From Arundinibacter roseus (lineage in GTDB: Bacteria > Bacteroidota > Bacteroidia > Cytophagales > Spirosomataceae), in contig NZ_SMJU01000015.1 of NCBI RefSeq assembly GCF_004348825.1, positions 22,948-86,947 of the forward strand: a DNA stretch of 64,000 bases, in the 5' to 3' direction. Of this stretch, positions 1 to 8,305 are shown piece by piece. Each line of letters begins with the position of its first letter. Positions within the stretch are counted from its first letter, which is position 1. Both the position numbers and the translations under genes were made by a program. Under the pieces are notes generated by a model that saw nothing but the letters and a program-made list of their open reading frames with translations, had not been told where the DNA came from and ran no database searches.

Positions 1-205
1 TGCCCCATTGTACAAATACGTAATCAAAGCCGGGCTCTATCATATAGGCCACGCGCATTTCCTGTAAATCGGATGTTTGGCCCAGCAGCTGATCGGCAAA
101 TTGGCCGGAGGCCTGCATCAATTGTTGATATGAAAAGGTTTGGCCGTGGCTAATGACTGCCTGACGGTTGAGGTGCCGGGTAGCGTTGGCAACTAATGAA
201 AGCAT
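1..205 (-). CDS. AMP-binding acyl-CoA ligase, N-terminal fragment
   Basis: The minus strand is open from an ATG at 205 to the window edge and encodes 68 residues beginning MLSLVANATRHLNRQAVISH. The pattern of an opening helix, a short HGQTFSYQQL segment and a VAYMIEPGFDYVFVQWG segment is that of the N-terminus of ANL-superfamily ligases (fatty-acyl-, malonyl- or acetyl-CoA synthetases), which adenylate a carboxylate and transfer it to CoA. The catalytic motifs lie outside the window, so the substrate cannot be named. It is transcribed away from the oxidase cluster. Assignment is by N-terminal likeness only. Confidence 0.6.
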   Translation of the reverse strand, partial: MLSLVANATRHLNRQAVISHGQTFSYQQLMQASGQFADQLLGQTSDLQEMRVAYMIEPGFDYVFVQWG

Positions 206-243
206 GGGCAGAACTGTGTGAAACAGGGGTTAGGGTTCTAAGG

Positions 244-251
244 CAAATATA
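244..251 (-). promoter_or_regulatory. -7 box for the acyl-CoA ligase
   Basis: CAAATATA on the plus strand reads TATATTTG on the minus strand, a full match to the Bacteroidota -7 consensus TAnnTTTG, 38 bases before the ligase ATG. No clear TTTG -33 element was seen. Confidence 0.4.
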
Positions 252-388
252 GTAGCATTTTTTGGTGCAGTTCTGATTTTTAAATACGTAATACACAGCG
301 CAGGCTGTAAAAAGCAGGCCTGAACTCTCTTCATACAGGGAAGACTTTACCCGTCTGATTCTTCTTCTTCACCAACCAACATTACCCG

Positions 389-408
389 AAACTGACCAAT
401 GTCAGTTT
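389..408. promoter_or_regulatory. CRP/FNR-type operator upstream of ccoS
   Basis: A perfect inverted repeat, AAACTGAC-CAAT-GTCAGTTT, lies in the leader of the cbb3 operon, 106 bases before the ccoS ATG. Its TGA-N6-TCA core has the geometry of CRP and FNR sites. The 12-base core TGAC-N4-GTCA recurs before hemN at 6772. About 28 bases downstream of its centre is ATCGTTTG (427-434), a degenerate -7 box. The rest of 206-514 holds no credible gene. The likely binder, by inference, is the receiver-CRP protein at 9581. Confidence 0.65.
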
Positions 409-514
409 TGTGACCGGTTTCCCCTCATCGTTTGCCGCTAGGCCGGGCGGTAGTTTTGATGCTGAAAACAAGTACACCAGTTCGGGACAGTCACCTTTTA
501 GCAAACGCTTCAAC

Positions 515-688
515 ATGAGTGCATTATTTATTCTAATCGGTTTTAGTTTACTGGCCGCAGTCGGGTTTCTGGCCGCTTTTGTGTGGTCCGTACGCGACGG
601 GCAGTTCGACGACGATTACACACCTTCTGTCCGTATCCTGTTCGACGATACCCCCGAGCCTTCTCCACCCCCCGCCAAAAAATCATGA
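515..688 (+). CDS. ccoS: cbb3 oxidase maturation protein CcoS
   Basis: A 57-residue single-pass membrane protein needed for cofactor insertion into cbb3 cytochrome oxidase. It starts MSALFILIGFSLLAAVGFLA, followed by the family hallmark FVWSVRDGQFDD and a short cytoplasmic tail ending in a proline run. I chose the ATG at 515. The frame is open upstream to a GTG at 410, but those 35 residues resemble nothing in the family and would overlap the operator. It is the first gene of the cco operon, 62 bases before ccoNO. The copper ATPase ccoI, which usually precedes ccoS, is absent here. Confidence 0.9.
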   Translation: MSALFILIGFSLLAAVGFLAAFVWSVRDGQFDDDYTPSVRILFDDTPEPSPPPAKKS

Positions 689-750
689 AACTTTTAAAAT
701 TCCCTTTCAATAAAAACCACTCTTCACTTTAACCAACTTTTTCCTTTATT

Positions 751-2925
751 ATGGTCAACGTTCTAAACACGGATACCGCCCCGGGCGCACTGGATGAATT
801 TCAGTATGACAACCGGATCGTGCGGAACTTCGCCATCGCTACCGTCCTGTATGGTCTGATCGGAATGCTGGTGGGGGTATTGATCGCTTTTCAGCTGGCG
901 TACCCTTTCCTCAATTTTGATCTTTCCTACACGACCTTTGGCAGGCTCCGCCCTCTTCACACAAATGCCGTCATTTTTGCATTTGTAGGCAATGGCTTCT
1001 TTACGGGATTGTACTATTCTGTACCCCGCATCCTGAAAGCCCCTATGTGGAGCAAAGCGCTGAGCAACTTCAATTTCTGGGGTTGGCAGCTCATTATTTT
1101 GGGTGCAGCTATCACGCTTCCCCTGGGTTTTACGTCTTCCAAAGAATACGCCGAACTGGAATGGCCTTTTGATATTGCCATTGCCGTGGTGTGGGTGGCT
1201 GCTATGATCAACCTGATCATGACTCTGCTCAACCGTCGTACGCAGCATATCTATGCAGCGATTTGGTTTTACCTGGCTTCGTTTATCACCGTGGCAATGC
1301 TGCACGTGGTTAATAGCCTGGCACTTCCCATTTCACTTTTCAAAAGTTACTCGTTGTACGCAGGCGTACAGGATGCGCTCGTGCAGTGGTGGTATGGACA
1401 CAACGCGGTGGCGTTCTTTTTGACCACACCTTATTTGGGTTTGATGTACTACTTCCTTCCCAAAGCGGCCAATCGTCCTATTTATTCCTACCGATTGTCA
1501 ATCGTTCACTTTTGGGCGTTGATCTTTTTGTATATCTGGGCCGGTCCTCACCACTTGCTCTATAACTCTCTGCCTGACTGGGCCCAAACACTCGGAACCG
1601 TTTTCTCAATTATGCTGATTGCACCATCCTGGGGTGGTATGATCAACGGCTTGTTTACGCTGCGGGGTGCCTGGGACAAAGTGCGCGAAGATGTTGTACT
1701 CAAATTTATGGTAGTAGCGATTACTGCTTACGGGATGGCGACGTTTGAAGGCCCGATGCTTTCACTCAAAAACGTAAACGCAATTAGCCACTTTACCGAC
1801 TGGACCGTAGCTCACGTACACGTGGGTGCATTGGGATGGAACGGCTTTCTGACTTTTGGTATATTCTACTGGCTTATTCCACGCCTGTACAATCAGCCGC
1901 TGCACTCGCAGAAACTGGCCAACTTCCACTTCTGGATTGGTACGCTAGGGATTCTGTTTTATGCCGTGCCAATGTACTGGGCAGGCTGGACACAGAGCTC
2001 CATGTGGAAAGAATTTACCGAAGAAGGTCTCTTAAAATATCCTAACTTCCTCGAAACCGTTACGCAGCTGATTCCGCTTTATGTCTTGCGTGGTATTGGT
2101 GGTGTGCTTTACCTGATTGGTTTTGCTACCATGATTTATAACCTCTACGTAACCGCCAAAAAAGGTCATTTGGTAGGAGAAGAAACCGCCAAAGCCCCCT
2201 CATTGGCTTCTATCTGGAATGTTCCTGAAAAAGAATACTGGCACAGCCGAATCATGGAGCGTAAGCCTTTGGTCCTTACTGTGGCAGCACTCGTGGCGGT
2301 AGCAATTGGCGGTATTATAGAAATTGTACCGACGTTCATGATTGAATCTAATGTACCCACGATTGCGAGCGTGAAGCCTTACACACCGCTTGAATTGCAG
2401 GGACGTGATATTTATGTTCGGGAAGGCTGTTACGTATGTCACTCGCAAATGGTGCGCCCGTTCCGCTCGGAAATTGAGCGCTATGGCGAATATTCCAAGG
2501 CGGGAGAGTTTGTGTACGACCACCCGTTCCAGTGGGGTTCCAAGCGTACCGGTCCGGATTTGCACCGCGTAGGAGCCAAGTATCCTGACTCGTGGCACTA
2601 CAACCACATGGAAGATCCTACGAGTATGTCGCCGGGCTCTATCATGCCTCCCTATGCCTTTATGCTGGATGCAACGCTGGATACGACCACGACGGCTGCC
2701 AAAATCAGAGCGATGATTACGCTGGGTGTACCGTACGAAGAAGGATATGATCAGGAAGCTAACCGGGATCTGATGAAACAAGCAGACCAAATTACGGAAA
2801 GCTTAAAGCAAAGTGGTATCAAAACAACGTCTGATAAAGAAATCATTGCTTTGATTGCCTACCTGCAACGCCTTGGGACTGATATAAAAACCGACAAAGG
2901 AGTAGCCTTACAATCAGGACTTTGA
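751..2925 (+). CDS. ccoNO: cbb3 cytochrome c oxidase, fused subunits I/II (CcoN-CcoO)
   Basis: Catalytic core of the high-affinity terminal oxidase, which reduces O2 to water and pumps protons across the inner membrane. Residues 1 to about 500 are CcoN: haem b ligand motif RPLHTNAV (His70), CuB-site motifs WWYGHNAVAFF and GPHHLLYN, and the C-terminal ligand motif WTVAHVHVGALGW. A linker helix follows, then CcoO from about residue 515 with one c-type haem site (Cys560, Cys563, His564 in CYVCHSQM) and a SIMPPYAFM segment likely to supply the axial Met. All active-site histidines I can check are present. The N-O fusion is usual in Bacteroidota; elsewhere the two are separate genes. ccoQP follows after 19 bases. 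Confidence 0.95.
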   Translation: MVNVLNTDTAPGALDEFQYDNRIVRNFAIATVLYGLIGMLVGVLIAFQLAYPFLNFDLSYTTFGRLRPLHTNAVIFAFVGNGFFTGLYYSVPRILKAPMWSKALSNFNFWGWQLIILGAAITLPLGFTSSKEYAELEWPFDIAIAVVWVAAMINLIMTLLNRRTQHIYAAIWFYLASFITVAMLHVVNSLALPISLFKSYSLYAGVQDALVQWWYGHNAVAFFLTTPYLGLMYYFLPKAANRPIYSYRLSIVHFWALIFLYIWAGPHHLLYNSLPDWAQTLGTVFSIMLIAPSWGGMINGLFTLRGAWDKVREDVVLKFMVVAITAYGMATFEGPMLSLKNVNAISHFTDWTVAHVHVGALGWNGFLTFGIFYWLIPRLYNQPLHSQKLANFHFWIGTLGILFYAVPMYWAGWTQSSMWKEFTEEGLLKYPNFLETVTQLIPLYVLRGIGGVLYLIGFATMIYNLYVTAKKGHLVGEETAKAPSLASIWNVPEKEYWHSRIMERKPLVLTVAALVAVAIGGIIEIVPTFMIESNVPTIASVKPYTPLELQGRDIYVREGCYVCHSQMVRPFRSEIERYGEYSKAGEFVYDHPFQWGSKRTGPDLHRVGAKYPDSWHYNHMEDPTSMSPGSIMPPYAFMLDATLDTTTTAAKIRAMITLGVPYEEGYDQEANRDLMKQADQITESLKQSGIKTTSDKEIIALIAYLQRLGTDIKTDKGVALQSGL

Positions 2926-2944
2926 CCCTCAAATTCTTATTCCA

Positions 2945-4006
2945 ATGAAATTCAAAAATTATCTCGAAACCATTGCCGGCATTAGCATCTATCCGTTGAT
3001 TTCCCTGGTAATATTCTTTGCCTTTTTCGTAACGCTGATCGTGTATGTGATGCGTATGGACCGCAAAACAGTTGATAAGCTAAAAGCGATTCCGCTGGAC
3101 GATAGCCTCGTCAAAAAAAGTATCCTGACTGTGCTGGGGTTGCTGGTAGTACCAGCGGCCTTTGCTCAGGACGCTGCCGCAACGCCAACGTCTACTACTG
3201 ATGCCATGTTGTACACTGTCCTTTTTGTACTGGCCTGCATGATCGTGATTTTGGTGGTAGTGCTGCTGCAAGTGGTTTCTATTTTACGAAAACTAACTGC
3301 CAAGTCGCAACCTGAGGCTGTAAGTAACGAATCTGCACCGATGTTTAGCTCCAACTGGTGGAGCTATTTCAGCGGGTTTGCTACGCCGCTCAGCGAAGAA
3401 GAAAAGATCATCATCAAAGGACATGATTATGACGGTATTCACGAACTCGACAACCGGATGCCACCGTGGCTGCAGTTCCTGTTTGTGGGCACGGTTGTCA
3501 TTGCCATTGGCTACGTATTGTACTATCACACCACAGGTTGGGGCGATTTGCAGGAGGCAGAGCTTGAAAAAGAACTGGCCGTAGCTGAGGTTCAAAAGCA
3601 GGCATTTATTGAAAAAATGGGGGCAAGTATTGACGAAAATACCGTCACACTGCTCGAAGATGAAGGCATGCTGAAAGAAGGTGGTGTGATTTTTCAGGAA
3701 AAATGTGCCGCCTGCCACGCCGCTGATGGCGGTGGTGGCGTGGGTCCAAACCTGACGGACGACTACTGGATTCATGGGGGAGATGTGAAAGATGTGTTCA
3801 AAACCGTGAAGTACGGTGTTCCCGAAAAAGGAATGATTTCCTGGGAAAAACAGCTGAAACCACTCGACATGCAAAAAGTGTCAAGCTATATCAAGGTACA
3901 GTTGCAGGGCACCAAACCCGCAAGTCCAAAGGCCGCCGAAGGTACCTTACAGGAAGCAGCCCCCGCAGCAGCCCCGGCTGAAACTGAACCTGTGGCCCTC
4001 AATTAA
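2945..4006 (+). CDS. ccoP: cbb3 oxidase fused CcoQ-CcoP, one-haem type
   Basis: A 353-residue membrane cytochrome c subunit that feeds electrons to CcoN. Residues 1-55 are a CcoQ-like helix plus basic tail (YVMRMDRKTVDKL). Then comes KKSILTVLGLLVVPAAFAQ, which reads exactly like a cleavable signal peptide ending AFA-Q but sits in mid-protein with no start codon before it. Two more helices follow (about 90-110 and 175-195), then the periplasmic cytochrome domain with one CAACH site (Cys254, Cys257, His258) and GMISW as the probable Met ligand region. Proteobacterial CcoP has two haems; one is typical of this phylum. The tail is Ala/Pro-rich. Confidence 0.9.
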   Translation: MKFKNYLETIAGISIYPLISLVIFFAFFVTLIVYVMRMDRKTVDKLKAIPLDDSLVKKSILTVLGLLVVPAAFAQDAAATPTSTTDAMLYTVLFVLACMIVILVVVLLQVVSILRKLTAKSQPEAVSNESAPMFSSNWWSYFSGFATPLSEEEKIIIKGHDYDGIHELDNRMPPWLQFLFVGTVVIAIGYVLYYHTTGWGDLQEAELEKELAVAEVQKQAFIEKMGASIDENTVTLLEDEGMLKEGGVIFQEKCAACHAADGGGGVGPNLTDDYWIHGGDVKDVFKTVKYGVPEKGMISWEKQLKPLDMQKVSSYIKVQLQGTKPASPKAAEGTLQEAAPAAAPAETEPVALN

Positions 4007-4021
4007 TAAAAATACTAACAA

Positions 4022-4049
4022 CAGTGGCGGGCCTTCGAGTCCGCCACTG
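4022..4049 (+). promoter_or_regulatory. Intercistronic hairpin between ccoP and ccoG
   Basis: CAGTGGCGG (4022-4030) and CCGCCACTG (4041-4049) form a perfect 9-bp stem with a 10-base loop, 15 bases after the ccoP stop and without a downstream T-run. It is more likely a 3' stability element or attenuator that lowers expression of the assembly genes than a full terminator. Confidence 0.6.
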
Positions 4050-4081
4050 CCTGTTACAACAATAGTCAATTCCAAAATGCT

Positions 4082-5491
4082 ATGAGTACTCTTGCTGACC
4101 CCTTTGATAGTGACGAATCGTTTCGCGACCATTTCAATGCAGTAGATGATGATGGAAACCGTAACTGGTTTTATCCTCAAAAACCATCGGGAGCCTGGCA
4201 CGATCGCCGCGTTTGGTTTTCTGTTATTGCGCTTGGAATTTTGTTTGCGGGACCTTTTCTGAAACTCAATGGGCAGCCTTTGTTTCTCTTCAATATTCTG
4301 GAAAGGAAATTTATCATATTCGGACTTTTCATCGGGCCGCAGGACTATTGGCTCTTTGGTCTCACGATGTTGTCCTTTATGGTCTTTATCGTCCTTTTTA
4401 CTACCATTTTTGGTCGTTTGTGGTGCGGGTGGGCCTGTCCGCAAACGGTATTTATGGAAATGGTTTTTCGTAAAATCGAATACGCTATTGAAGGCGACCG
4501 GGCACAACAAAAATCTCTTGATAAAGCCCCCTGGACTACCCAAAAGATTAGCAAAAAAGTATTGAAATGGTCCATCTTTCTCTTTGTTTCATTTCTGATT
4601 GGCAACCTGCTGATCGCTTACGGCATTGGGGTAGATGAGCTCAAAAAAATAATTACCGAACCCATTTCCGAGCACGTCGGTTTGTTCTCGGGCGTGGTGA
4701 TTTTTACCCTTATTTTCTACTTCAACTTTGCCTGGCTTCGCGATCAGGCCTGTACAGTTGTGTGCCCCTATGGACGTTTACAGGGCGTTTTGCTTGATAA
4801 AAACTCCATAGTCGTTGCCTACGATTACAAGCGCGGAGAACCCCGCGAAAAATTGAGAAAAGGGCAGGACAGAACCGCCGGCGATTGCATCAGCTGTTTT
4901 CAGTGCGTGGCCGTCTGCCCCACCGGAATCGACATTCGAAATGGTACCCAAATGGAATGTGTCAACTGTACTGCCTGTATTGATGCCTGCGATACTATTA
5001 TGGATAAAGTAGGCATGGATCGGGGGTTGATTCGCTATACCTCAGAAAATGCGATTGCTAACGGAATCAAGAAACTGATTACTACACGTACGGTGGGCTA
5101 CATCGTGGTCCTGACCTTGCTTTGGACGGTTTTAGGCTATCTCGTCATTACCAGAACCGATACCGAAACGACGCTTCTTCGCGCGCCGGGTTCGAGCTTT
5201 ATTGAAAATCCGGACGGGACAATCAGCAACCTCTATACCTTCAAGATTTTTAATAAAACCAACCACGAAATAACCCCCGTCATGTCGATAGAGTCGCCCA
5301 AAGGCACACTTCGGTTTGCGGGTGTACCCGACCTTCGGCTTGATGCCGCCGGGATGTCGCAGGGGACCGTATTTGTTACCATTCCCAAAACTGCCCTTGA
5401 AGGCCGGAAAACGAATGTGAAGTTTGCTATAAAATACGGAGAGGAAACGCTCGAAACGTTCGAAACAACGTTTATGGCACCCCAATGGTAG
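4082..5491 (+). CDS. ccoG: cbb3 oxidase accessory ferredoxin-like protein CcoG
   Basis: A 469-residue inner-membrane iron-sulfur protein; the CcoG/RdxA/FixG family handles copper reduction for cbb3 assembly. Membrane helices occur near residues 45-60, 85-110, 160-180, 205-220 and 340-355, with a CGWACPQTVF motif between the second and third. Two [4Fe-4S] sites are visible: Cys269/272/275/279 in CISCFQCVAVCP and Cys293/296/299/303 in CVNCTACIDAC. The C-terminal 110 residues form an immunoglobulin-like periplasmic domain. It begins at an ATG 75 bases after ccoP, beyond the hairpin at 4022. Confidence 0.93.
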   Translation: MSTLADPFDSDESFRDHFNAVDDDGNRNWFYPQKPSGAWHDRRVWFSVIALGILFAGPFLKLNGQPLFLFNILERKFIIFGLFIGPQDYWLFGLTMLSFMVFIVLFTTIFGRLWCGWACPQTVFMEMVFRKIEYAIEGDRAQQKSLDKAPWTTQKISKKVLKWSIFLFVSFLIGNLLIAYGIGVDELKKIITEPISEHVGLFSGVVIFTLIFYFNFAWLRDQACTVVCPYGRLQGVLLDKNSIVVAYDYKRGEPREKLRKGQDRTAGDCISCFQCVAVCPTGIDIRNGTQMECVNCTACIDACDTIMDKVGMDRGLIRYTSENAIANGIKKLITTRTVGYIVVLTLLWTVLGYLVITRTDTETTLLRAPGSSFIENPDGTISNLYTFKIFNKTNHEITPVMSIESPKGTLRFAGVPDLRLDAAGMSQGTVFVTIPKTALEGRKTNVKFAIKYGEETLETFETTFMAPQW

Positions 5492-5533
5492 AGTAATGGA
5501 GACGTATTGAATGATACTTTAACAGGTAAAAAA

Positions 5534-5983
5534 ATGAAAAAAATGAATTGGGGAGCAGGAATTGCTCTATTGTATATCGGGTTTGTGATCGGAATCCTGA
5601 CCCTCGTAACCATGAGTATGAATCAACGCGTGGATCTGGTTTCGGAAGATTATTATGATCAGGAACTGCGTTTTCAGGGAAAAATGGAAAAGATTCAGCG
5701 TAGTCAGGACCTGTCTCAGCCGATCAGCTGGCAAGTAAACGACAAGACTATTTCGATACAATTTCCGGAGAATTTTCAATCTCAAACCCTTAGCGGAACT
5801 ATTGCGCTTTATTGCCCGTCAGATCCGCGAAAGGATGTGCTCTTTGGTATAAATGCCGATGCCCAAAATCAGCAGATTATTCCGCTTGATAAAGTTCAGG
5901 AAGGTCGTTATCTGATAAAACTGGATTGGAAAAATGGCGAGATAAGCTACTGGAATGAAGGGGTAATTACCATTCAGAAATAA
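5534..5983 (+). CDS. ccoH: cbb3 oxidase assembly protein FixH/CcoH
   Basis: A 149-residue protein with one N-terminal membrane helix (GAGIALLYIGFVIGILTL), the family motif LVSEDYYDQELRFQ just after it, and a beta-rich periplasmic domain. CcoH stabilises CcoP and the CcoNO complex during assembly. The frame could open at a TTG at 5507, but the ATG at 5534 (MKKMNWG) puts the helix at the usual distance and is preferred; 5543 is also possible. Fourth structural gene of the cco operon. Confidence 0.88.
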   Translation: MKKMNWGAGIALLYIGFVIGILTLVTMSMNQRVDLVSEDYYDQELRFQGKMEKIQRSQDLSQPISWQVNDKTISIQFPENFQSQTLSGTIALYCPSDPRKDVLFGINADAQNQQIIPLDKVQEGRYLIKLDWKNGEISYWNEGVITIQK

Positions 5984-5993
5984 AACTAAAAAA

Positions 5994-6007
5994 GGGGTGC
6001 TAACCCC
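5994..6007 (+). promoter_or_regulatory. Small hairpin before the SafE-like gene
   Basis: GGGGT (5994-5998) and ACCCC (6003-6007) form a 5-bp stem with loop GCTA, ending nine bases before the next ATG. It could modulate translation initiation, but a stem this short is weak evidence. Confidence 0.25.
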
Positions 6008-6016
6008 AAAATCGTT

Positions 6017-6739
6017 ATGAGCGCGATGCTATTGCTGGCCTTTACGCTGGGTTTGATGAGTAGCTTTCACTGCGTAGGCATGTGTGGGCCTATTGCCATG
6101 GCGCTGCCGGTACACAAAGGCAGCCGTTTCATGCAGCTTGCCGCTTTGTTTTCTTATAACACAGGACGGGCCGCGACTTATGCTTTGTTGGGTACGCTCA
6201 TTGGCGCGCTCAGCGGGGCATTGGTGTGGGTGGGCTACCTGCGTTATTTGTCCATTGCGGCCGGTATATTTATGTTGCTGTACGTTCTTTGGCCCTCCAA
6301 GCTTGATGCCTACCTGCACGTTCCTGCCTTTTGGCAGCGAATGGTGGGGCAGGTGAAAGCCCAAATGGCGGGCATGCTGCACCGCCGGAGTCTGTCAGGC
6401 TGGATTGCCCTCGGCATGCTCAACGGCCTGTTGCCCTGCGGCATGGTTTACCTTGCCGTTGTAAGTTCAGTAGCAATGGGCAGCGCATTCAACGGCGCAC
6501 TTTACATGTTTACCTTTGGCATGGGTACTTTACCTGCCATGATGGCCGTTGGGTTTTTTAAGCAATGGTTTACCCCCTCGCTACGCAGTCGCTTTCGCCG
6601 GATGACCCCGGTATTTATGGCGATTGCCGGCATATGGCTCGTGGTTCGTGGCCTCGCCATTCAGCTGCCAACGGCGCTTCCGTCGAATGGCTCAACGACC
6701 GAAATTCCCGTTTGCCACAGCAGTGGTTCTTCCCGATAG
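6017..6739 (+). CDS. DsbD_2/SafE-type six-helix membrane protein of the cco operon
   Basis: A 240-residue polytopic membrane protein often annotated 'sulfite exporter TauE/SafE family' or UreH-like (Pfam DsbD_2). The opening GLMSSFHCVGMCGPIAMALP carries the conserved HCxGMCGP signature, repeated in looser form as MLNGLLPCGMVYLA after residue 130. The paired Cys/His/Met motifs suggest metal or thiol handling. Members of this family sit beside cbb3 genes in many genomes and are thought to help copper delivery. With no ccoI in the cluster, that role is plausible here but not shown. It follows ccoH by 33 bases and precedes the hemN operator by 32. Confidence 0.8.
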   Translation: MSAMLLLAFTLGLMSSFHCVGMCGPIAMALPVHKGSRFMQLAALFSYNTGRAATYALLGTLIGALSGALVWVGYLRYLSIAAGIFMLLYVLWPSKLDAYLHVPAFWQRMVGQVKAQMAGMLHRRSLSGWIALGMLNGLLPCGMVYLAVVSSVAMGSAFNGALYMFTFGMGTLPAMMAVGFFKQWFTPSLRSRFRRMTPVFMAIAGIWLVVRGLAIQLPTALPSNGSTTEIPVCHSSGSSR

Positions 6740-6771
6740 TGCCCCTGTGGCCCCCAAATCACCTATTTTCC

Positions 6772-6783
6772 TGACAATTGTCA
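6772..6783. promoter_or_regulatory. CRP/FNR-type operator upstream of hemN
   Basis: A perfect 12-base palindrome, TGAC-AATT-GTCA, with the same core and spacing as the operator at 389. Its centre (6777.5) lies about 42 bases before the start point expected from the -7 box at 6807-6814, which is the classical class II position for a CRP/FNR activator. Confidence 0.65.
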
Positions 6784-6806
6784 TGTTTTCCAGCCAAAAC
6801 TCCCCG

Positions 6807-6814
6807 TAGTTTTG
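6807..6814 (+). promoter_or_regulatory. -7 box of the hemN promoter
   Basis: TAGTTTTG is a full match to TAnnTTTG and lies 55 bases before the hemN ATG. There is no TTTG at the -33 position, as expected of a promoter that needs an activator. Confidence 0.55.
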
Positions 6815-6869
6815 GATTCTGCAACTGTCGTGAGGACGGGCAGATACTGACCCTTACTCACTTAACCTT

Positions 6870-8243
6870 ATGCTTCCTATGGATCACCAATTGTTACAAA
6901 AATATAACGTGCCGGGACCGCGCTACACAAGCTATCCAACGGTGCCGTACTGGCAATCAACCCCTCCTTCGCCTGAGCAATGGGGCGAACTGGTGAACGA
7001 TACATTTTCGGTAACTAATAAAATGCAGGGAATCAGCCTGTATATCCATATTCCATTTTGTGAAAGCCTATGTACGTACTGCGGCTGTAATACCCGGATC
7101 ACGGTCAATCATGCCGTAGAACAACCTTACATGGAGGCGGTTTTGAAAGAATGGGAGTTATATAAAGCGGTGTTGGGTTCAGAAAAACCCCGGATTCGGG
7201 AGCTACACCTGGGAGGCGGAACGCCCACTTTTTTTAGCCCCGAAAACCTGAAATCCATGATTAGCCGGTTGCTCGAAGGCTGCGAAATTCATGAGCAGGC
7301 CGAATTTGGCTTTGAAGCACACCCCGGCAATACGACCGACGAGCACCTCATGGCTCTGTACGAAGTTGGTTTCAGACGAATCAGTATTGGCGTTCAGGAT
7401 TTTAACCCGATTGTGCTCGAAATAATTAATCGGCATCAAACCTACGATCAGGTAAAACACCTGACCGAAAAGGCTCGTGAAATTGGTTATACTTCCGTCA
7501 ATTATGACGTGGTGTACGGCCTGCCCCAGCAGAAAGTATGCTCCATGACGCAAACCATTTATAAAGTGATTCAGCTTCGGCCCGACCGCATTGCCTTTTA
7601 CAGCTATGCGCATGTGCCCTGGATCAAACCCGGTCAGCGACGCTTTACCGAAGAAGATTTGCCCGACTCCATGAAAAAACTGGCGATCTACGAAACCTGC
7701 CGGGGAGCGCTCGAAATGGCCGGTTACGAAAACCTCGGCATGGATCATTTTGCCCTCAAAACCGACGGATTATTTAAAGCATTTGAAGAAAAACGCCTGC
7801 ATCGGAATTTTATGGGCTATACCGATACCCAAACGTCCCTGCTCATTGGCCTGGGTGTTTCGGCGATCAGCGACGCGTGGTGGGGCTACGTTCAGAATGA
7901 AAAAGGAGTAGAGGCGTACTACAAACGCCTGGCCCTGCGTGAGTTGCCTTTTTTCAGAGGGCACGTGCTCAACCGTGAAGATCTTATTTTGCGTCGGCAT
8001 ATTCAGCACCTGATGTGTAATTTTGAGACCACCTGGTCGCATACACAGGAGGTTTCGCAGGCCTTTTATCAAGGACTTGCCCGGCTGGAAGAAATGGAAA
8101 AAGATGGGCTCGTAATCATTGAACCTTACCATTTACGTGTAACTGAAAGTGGACGTAATTTTGTCCGAAACGTGTGCATGGCCTTTGACGCCCGTTTGTG
8201 GGAAAACGTACCGCAAACCAACCTTTTTAGCCAAACGGTCTGA
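6870..8243 (+). CDS. hemN: Oxygen-independent coproporphyrinogen III oxidase HemN
   Basis: A radical SAM enzyme that decarboxylates coproporphyrinogen III to protoporphyrinogen IX without O2, supplying haem under oxygen limitation. The 457-residue protein has the HemN N-terminus (QKYNVPGPRYTSYPT), the cluster motif CESLCTYC (Cys64, Cys68, Cys71) followed by the HemN-type GC, the LHLGGGTPTF SAM motif and a complete HemN C-terminal domain. Full length and the GPRYTSYP motif separate it from HemW. The start may be the ATG at 6870 or 6879. Its promoter shares the operator of the cco operon, which fits joint control of haem supply and oxidase. Confidence 0.94.
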   Translation: MLPMDHQLLQKYNVPGPRYTSYPTVPYWQSTPPSPEQWGELVNDTFSVTNKMQGISLYIHIPFCESLCTYCGCNTRITVNHAVEQPYMEAVLKEWELYKAVLGSEKPRIRELHLGGGTPTFFSPENLKSMISRLLEGCEIHEQAEFGFEAHPGNTTDEHLMALYEVGFRRISIGVQDFNPIVLEIINRHQTYDQVKHLTEKAREIGYTSVNYDVVYGLPQQKVCSMTQTIYKVIQLRPDRIAFYSYAHVPWIKPGQRRFTEEDLPDSMKKLAIYETCRGALEMAGYENLGMDHFALKTDGLFKAFEEKRLHRNFMGYTDTQTSLLIGLGVSAISDAWWGYVQNEKGVEAYYKRLALRELPFFRGHVLNREDLILRRHIQHLMCNFETTWSHTQEVSQAFYQGLARLEEMEKDGLVIIEPYHLRVTESGRNFVRNVCMAFDARLWENVPQTNLFSQTV

Positions 8244-8305
8244 AGAAAAATTACAGGTAATTCATCTCGAAAATTGTTCCTTACAAAATACTCCCTTACT
8301 TTGGT

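Noticed and set aside
410..514. GTG-started extension of ccoS
   Set aside because: Its 35 residues match no CcoS feature and would begin right at the edge of the operator palindrome. The ATG at 515 gives the standard protein.
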